From assembly GCA_001953115.1 (NCBI GenBank), contig LSSL01004197.1, forward strand, positions 1 through 10,129: 10,129 nucleotides of DNA, written 5' to 3'. Every line of letters begins with the position of its first letter. Position 1 is the stretch's first letter. The notes under the pieces were generated by a model, which did no database searches, was not told the DNA's origin, and saw only the letters and a list, made by a program, of their open reading frames with translations. The stretch is from Smittium mucronatum (lineage: Eukaryota; Kickxellomycota; Harpellomycetes; Harpellales; Legeriomycetaceae). The position numbers and the translations under genes are program-made. Shown here in pieces: positions 8,231 to 10,129 of the stretch.

Positions 8231-8332
8231 TTTAACAAGCAAATGACCATAAACGGCTTGCGTTTACTTGAATTGGATTTCAAATAATTAACACAGCTTG
8301 TTTATTAATAAAACAGCTTGCTTTTATCGGCT
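8231..8332. repeat. Cluster of GCTTG-containing repeats and hairpins
   Basis: GCTTG occurs at 8256-8260, 8296-8300 and 8316-8320, with its complement CAAGC at 8236-8240. TAAACG (8250-8255) and CGTTTA (8261-8266) form a perfect six-base-pair stem whose loop is GCTTG. AACAAGC (8234-8240) is the inverse of GCTTGTT (8296-8302). TTTATTAATAAA (8301-8312) is a perfect 12-base palindrome between the last two GCTTG copies. The segments TAAACGGCTTGCGTTTA and AAAACAGCTTGCTTTTA are near-copies. It may be a protein-binding array or a remnant of a small hairpin element. Confidence 0.5.
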
Positions 8333-8676
8333 AATCATTATAATAGTCCTTTTTTTATTTAAATAGCTTTTAAGAATCTAATAGTAAAAAATAAAGTAAA
8401 AACATCTTATTTTTAATAATAATCAACTACATATTTTGTGTGATATATTTTTTAATCATTTTTGATCTTAAAAACTATTTCAGCATCAATTCCACCGATA
8501 ATATGCTAAAAAATCTTAAATATATTTGGAAATTTAGTGGGGATACTTACCATTTTCTAAAAAATATATAGGCAAAAATTTTATTTTAAATTTCGGGGAG
8601 CTCTCCTTTTATATACGTAATTATAATTATGATTGTTTAAAATAAACATATGGTTGATTTTTCAAGGATATTTATA

Positions 8677-8685
8677 GCCGCGGCC
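8677..8685. other. GC-only 9-mer in AT-rich DNA
   Basis: GCCGCGGCC is nine consecutive G/C bases, of which the first eight form a perfect palindrome. At about 24% G+C such a run is expected far less than once in 10 kb. It is isolated, with no gene nearby. Confidence 0.5.
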
Positions 8686-8859
8686 AGATTTTGGATACAA
8701 TACTGATTCTTTACTGGATTTGTTCTGTGTTTTTTTGACAAAAAATAAAACCAATCGTTATATAGTCAATAATAGTTAATGCTTCAAATAAATCTTCTTT
8801 TTCGGCTGGTTATTTTCCAAAATACTGGCTTTTAACTGACCCATTTTTATTGGGAAATT

Positions 8860-8869
8860 GCAAGCTTGC
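8860..8869. repeat. 10-base palindrome sharing the GCTTG motif
   Basis: GCAAGCTTGC is a perfect palindrome made of the same CAAGC/GCTTG words that cluster at 8231-8332, about 550 bases away. The relation to that cluster is inferred from the shared five-base word only. Confidence 0.35.
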
Positions 8870-10092
8870 TATAAATAATTATCAGAGAAAAAAAGCTAAT
8901 AGTTTAAACTCAGAATAAAATTCATTATTGACCAATGGTTGCCACTATATCAATTTTAAATTATTTTTTTTACTAATATGTACAGATATTATATATTAAA
9001 ATATAAATGAAACCTAAATAATAGTTATGCTCGCAGGGAAATTTTCAGTAACGATCAGATGGTTTTCATTAATGTTAATTTTCAATTTTTCTTGCTTTAA
9101 AAATAGATAGACATATGATCTACAATTACAAATTAAATAAATAATTTATATTTTGTGAGAATTTAGTACCAAGTTAATTTGAAAAAATCACATTTGTTTT
9201 CAAATCATATTATTTAGTTTGAAAAAAATATGTATTTTATATTGAGGTAATTATTTTTTATACTTGAACAATAAATAATTAATGCTATTTTGTTTTAAAA
9301 GTTTTATAATCTGATGGATTTTTTAATAAAATTGTTCTATGATAAATTTTTATACTCAAAATTAGCCATATACATAGAATATGGATGTTTTAAATTTTCT
9401 TCCAGAAGGTTTTTAGAAGCCTGAAAACGGCTCTAATGAATTATTAGACTCGCAGATAGTTATAAACCTTTTCCGTACCAAATTCGAAAAAAGCAAAATA
9501 ATAATGGTTCTTAGTAAAATTGAATTCGTTAAAAGTAAGAATCGATTGTATAAAAGTCCAATCAATTAAAAAAATTAAAAATGAATCAAAAAAAAGTAAG
9601 TCGGATTTCGAAAGGTGAAACTGGAGTACCAAAAGCTACTCATTTAGTTTAACTATAACACAACTAAGAATTTTTTTTGGTATTTAATAAAGATTGATAA
9701 TGGTTTCCTTAAATTGATCATTATATTTTCTTAAAACACCTCCATTTTTTTTATGATACGTTTTAAATTATTTTTAAAAATTTAAATTGCGTCAAATGAA
9801 GATATTTATCAATTTTATGGTTGTAGAATATTTGCAATTGGTTTTTACTAAAAGTTAAATACATTTAATTGGGATCTTTGATGTCTATTGATTGTGCCAC
9901 AAATTTTGTTTTAAAAATTAATCGGTTTTTTCGGGAAATAATCTGCATATTCAAAGGAAATACCTATGTTTGTTTTTTTCTTACGAATTTAACCTCCAAA
10001 TACTACTAAGAACTTGTAAATTAGCCCTCATAATTGCCCCTTTGTTGTAAAACATTTAAACACTTTTTTGGCCTATTTAGCTTAAATCAAGT
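8870..10092. other. AT-rich non-coding stretch
   Basis: No gene, RNA or mobile element could be supported. A minus-strand open run of about 64 codons at 9444-9638 lacks an ATG and is within chance length. The last 120 bases contain small C-clusters (CCCTC, GCCCC) that break the A/T monotony just before the ATG at 10093. Confidence 0.55.
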
Positions 10093-10129
10093 ATGGATTT
10101 ATCTGAAATTAGTAATTTTGTAAATGAAA
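10093..10129 (+). CDS. Possible 5' end of a gene running off the right edge
   Basis: An ATG at 10093-10095 opens a frame of 12 codons to the window end (MDLSEISNFVNE). An in-frame TAG lies four codons upstream (10078-10080), so this would be the first Met of the frame. The peptide is mildly acidic, like many N-termini, and C-rich patches lie about 50-70 bases upstream. Twelve open codons occur by chance about a third of the time, so this is only a candidate. No family assigned. Confidence 0.25.
   Translation, partial: MDLSEISNFVNE

Noticed and set aside
9444..9632. Minus-strand open run of about 62 codons
   Set aside because: It starts only at TTG directly after a TAG, is rich in Phe from T-runs, and is within chance length.
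620..10129. Repeat-induced point mutation (fungal RIP) as the cause of the AT-richness
   Set aside because: In the lines inspected CpA is not depleted and the A+T excess is largely A-runs and T-runs rather than TpA, which is not the RIP signature.

Overview
This is a very AT-rich (roughly 20-25% G+C by eye), gene-poor stretch that looks like nuclear DNA of a eukaryote with an AT-rich genome, or an AT-rich compartment of one. No bacterial-style gene packing is visible, and the one convincing gene has no Shine-Dalgarno sequence. I cannot name the organism. No telomeric repeat, tRNA, rRNA, CRISPR array or intact transposase/reverse transcriptase was recognised.

Layout. Bases 1-286 (minus strand) are the 5' part of a real protein-coding gene that runs off the left edge. 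It is about 47% G+C and encodes an acidic, Gln/His-rich start followed by a short leucine-heptad coiled coil. Its 5' flank (287-620) has intermediate composition, a TATA-like element, and an unusual concentration of short inverted repeats, including a 16-bp perfect palindrome. From about 620 onward the sequence drops to AT-rich DNA without a supportable gene. Within it are two hairpins followed by T-runs (1741-1766 and 2780-2807), a 51-bp tandem duplication (2842-2951), and a relatively G+C-richer island (about 3450-4105, hand-counted near 35% across 3661-4080) in which several frames are more open than expected; it may be a decayed coding region. There are also dispersed short direct repeats (1966/2025, 5223/5380), a small cluster of GCTTG-containing repeats and hairpins (8231-8332), and a GC-only 9-mer (8677-8685). 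At the extreme right end an ATG at 10093 opens a frame to the window edge and may be the start of another gene.

How it fits together. The simplest reading is an intergenic desert between a minus-strand gene at the left edge and possibly a plus-strand gene at the right edge, with eroded sequence in between. Nothing here assembles into a recognisable multi-gene system. At this base composition, standard-code open runs of 80-90 codons are expected by chance in 10 kb, so the other open frames are reported only as weak candidates or rejected.
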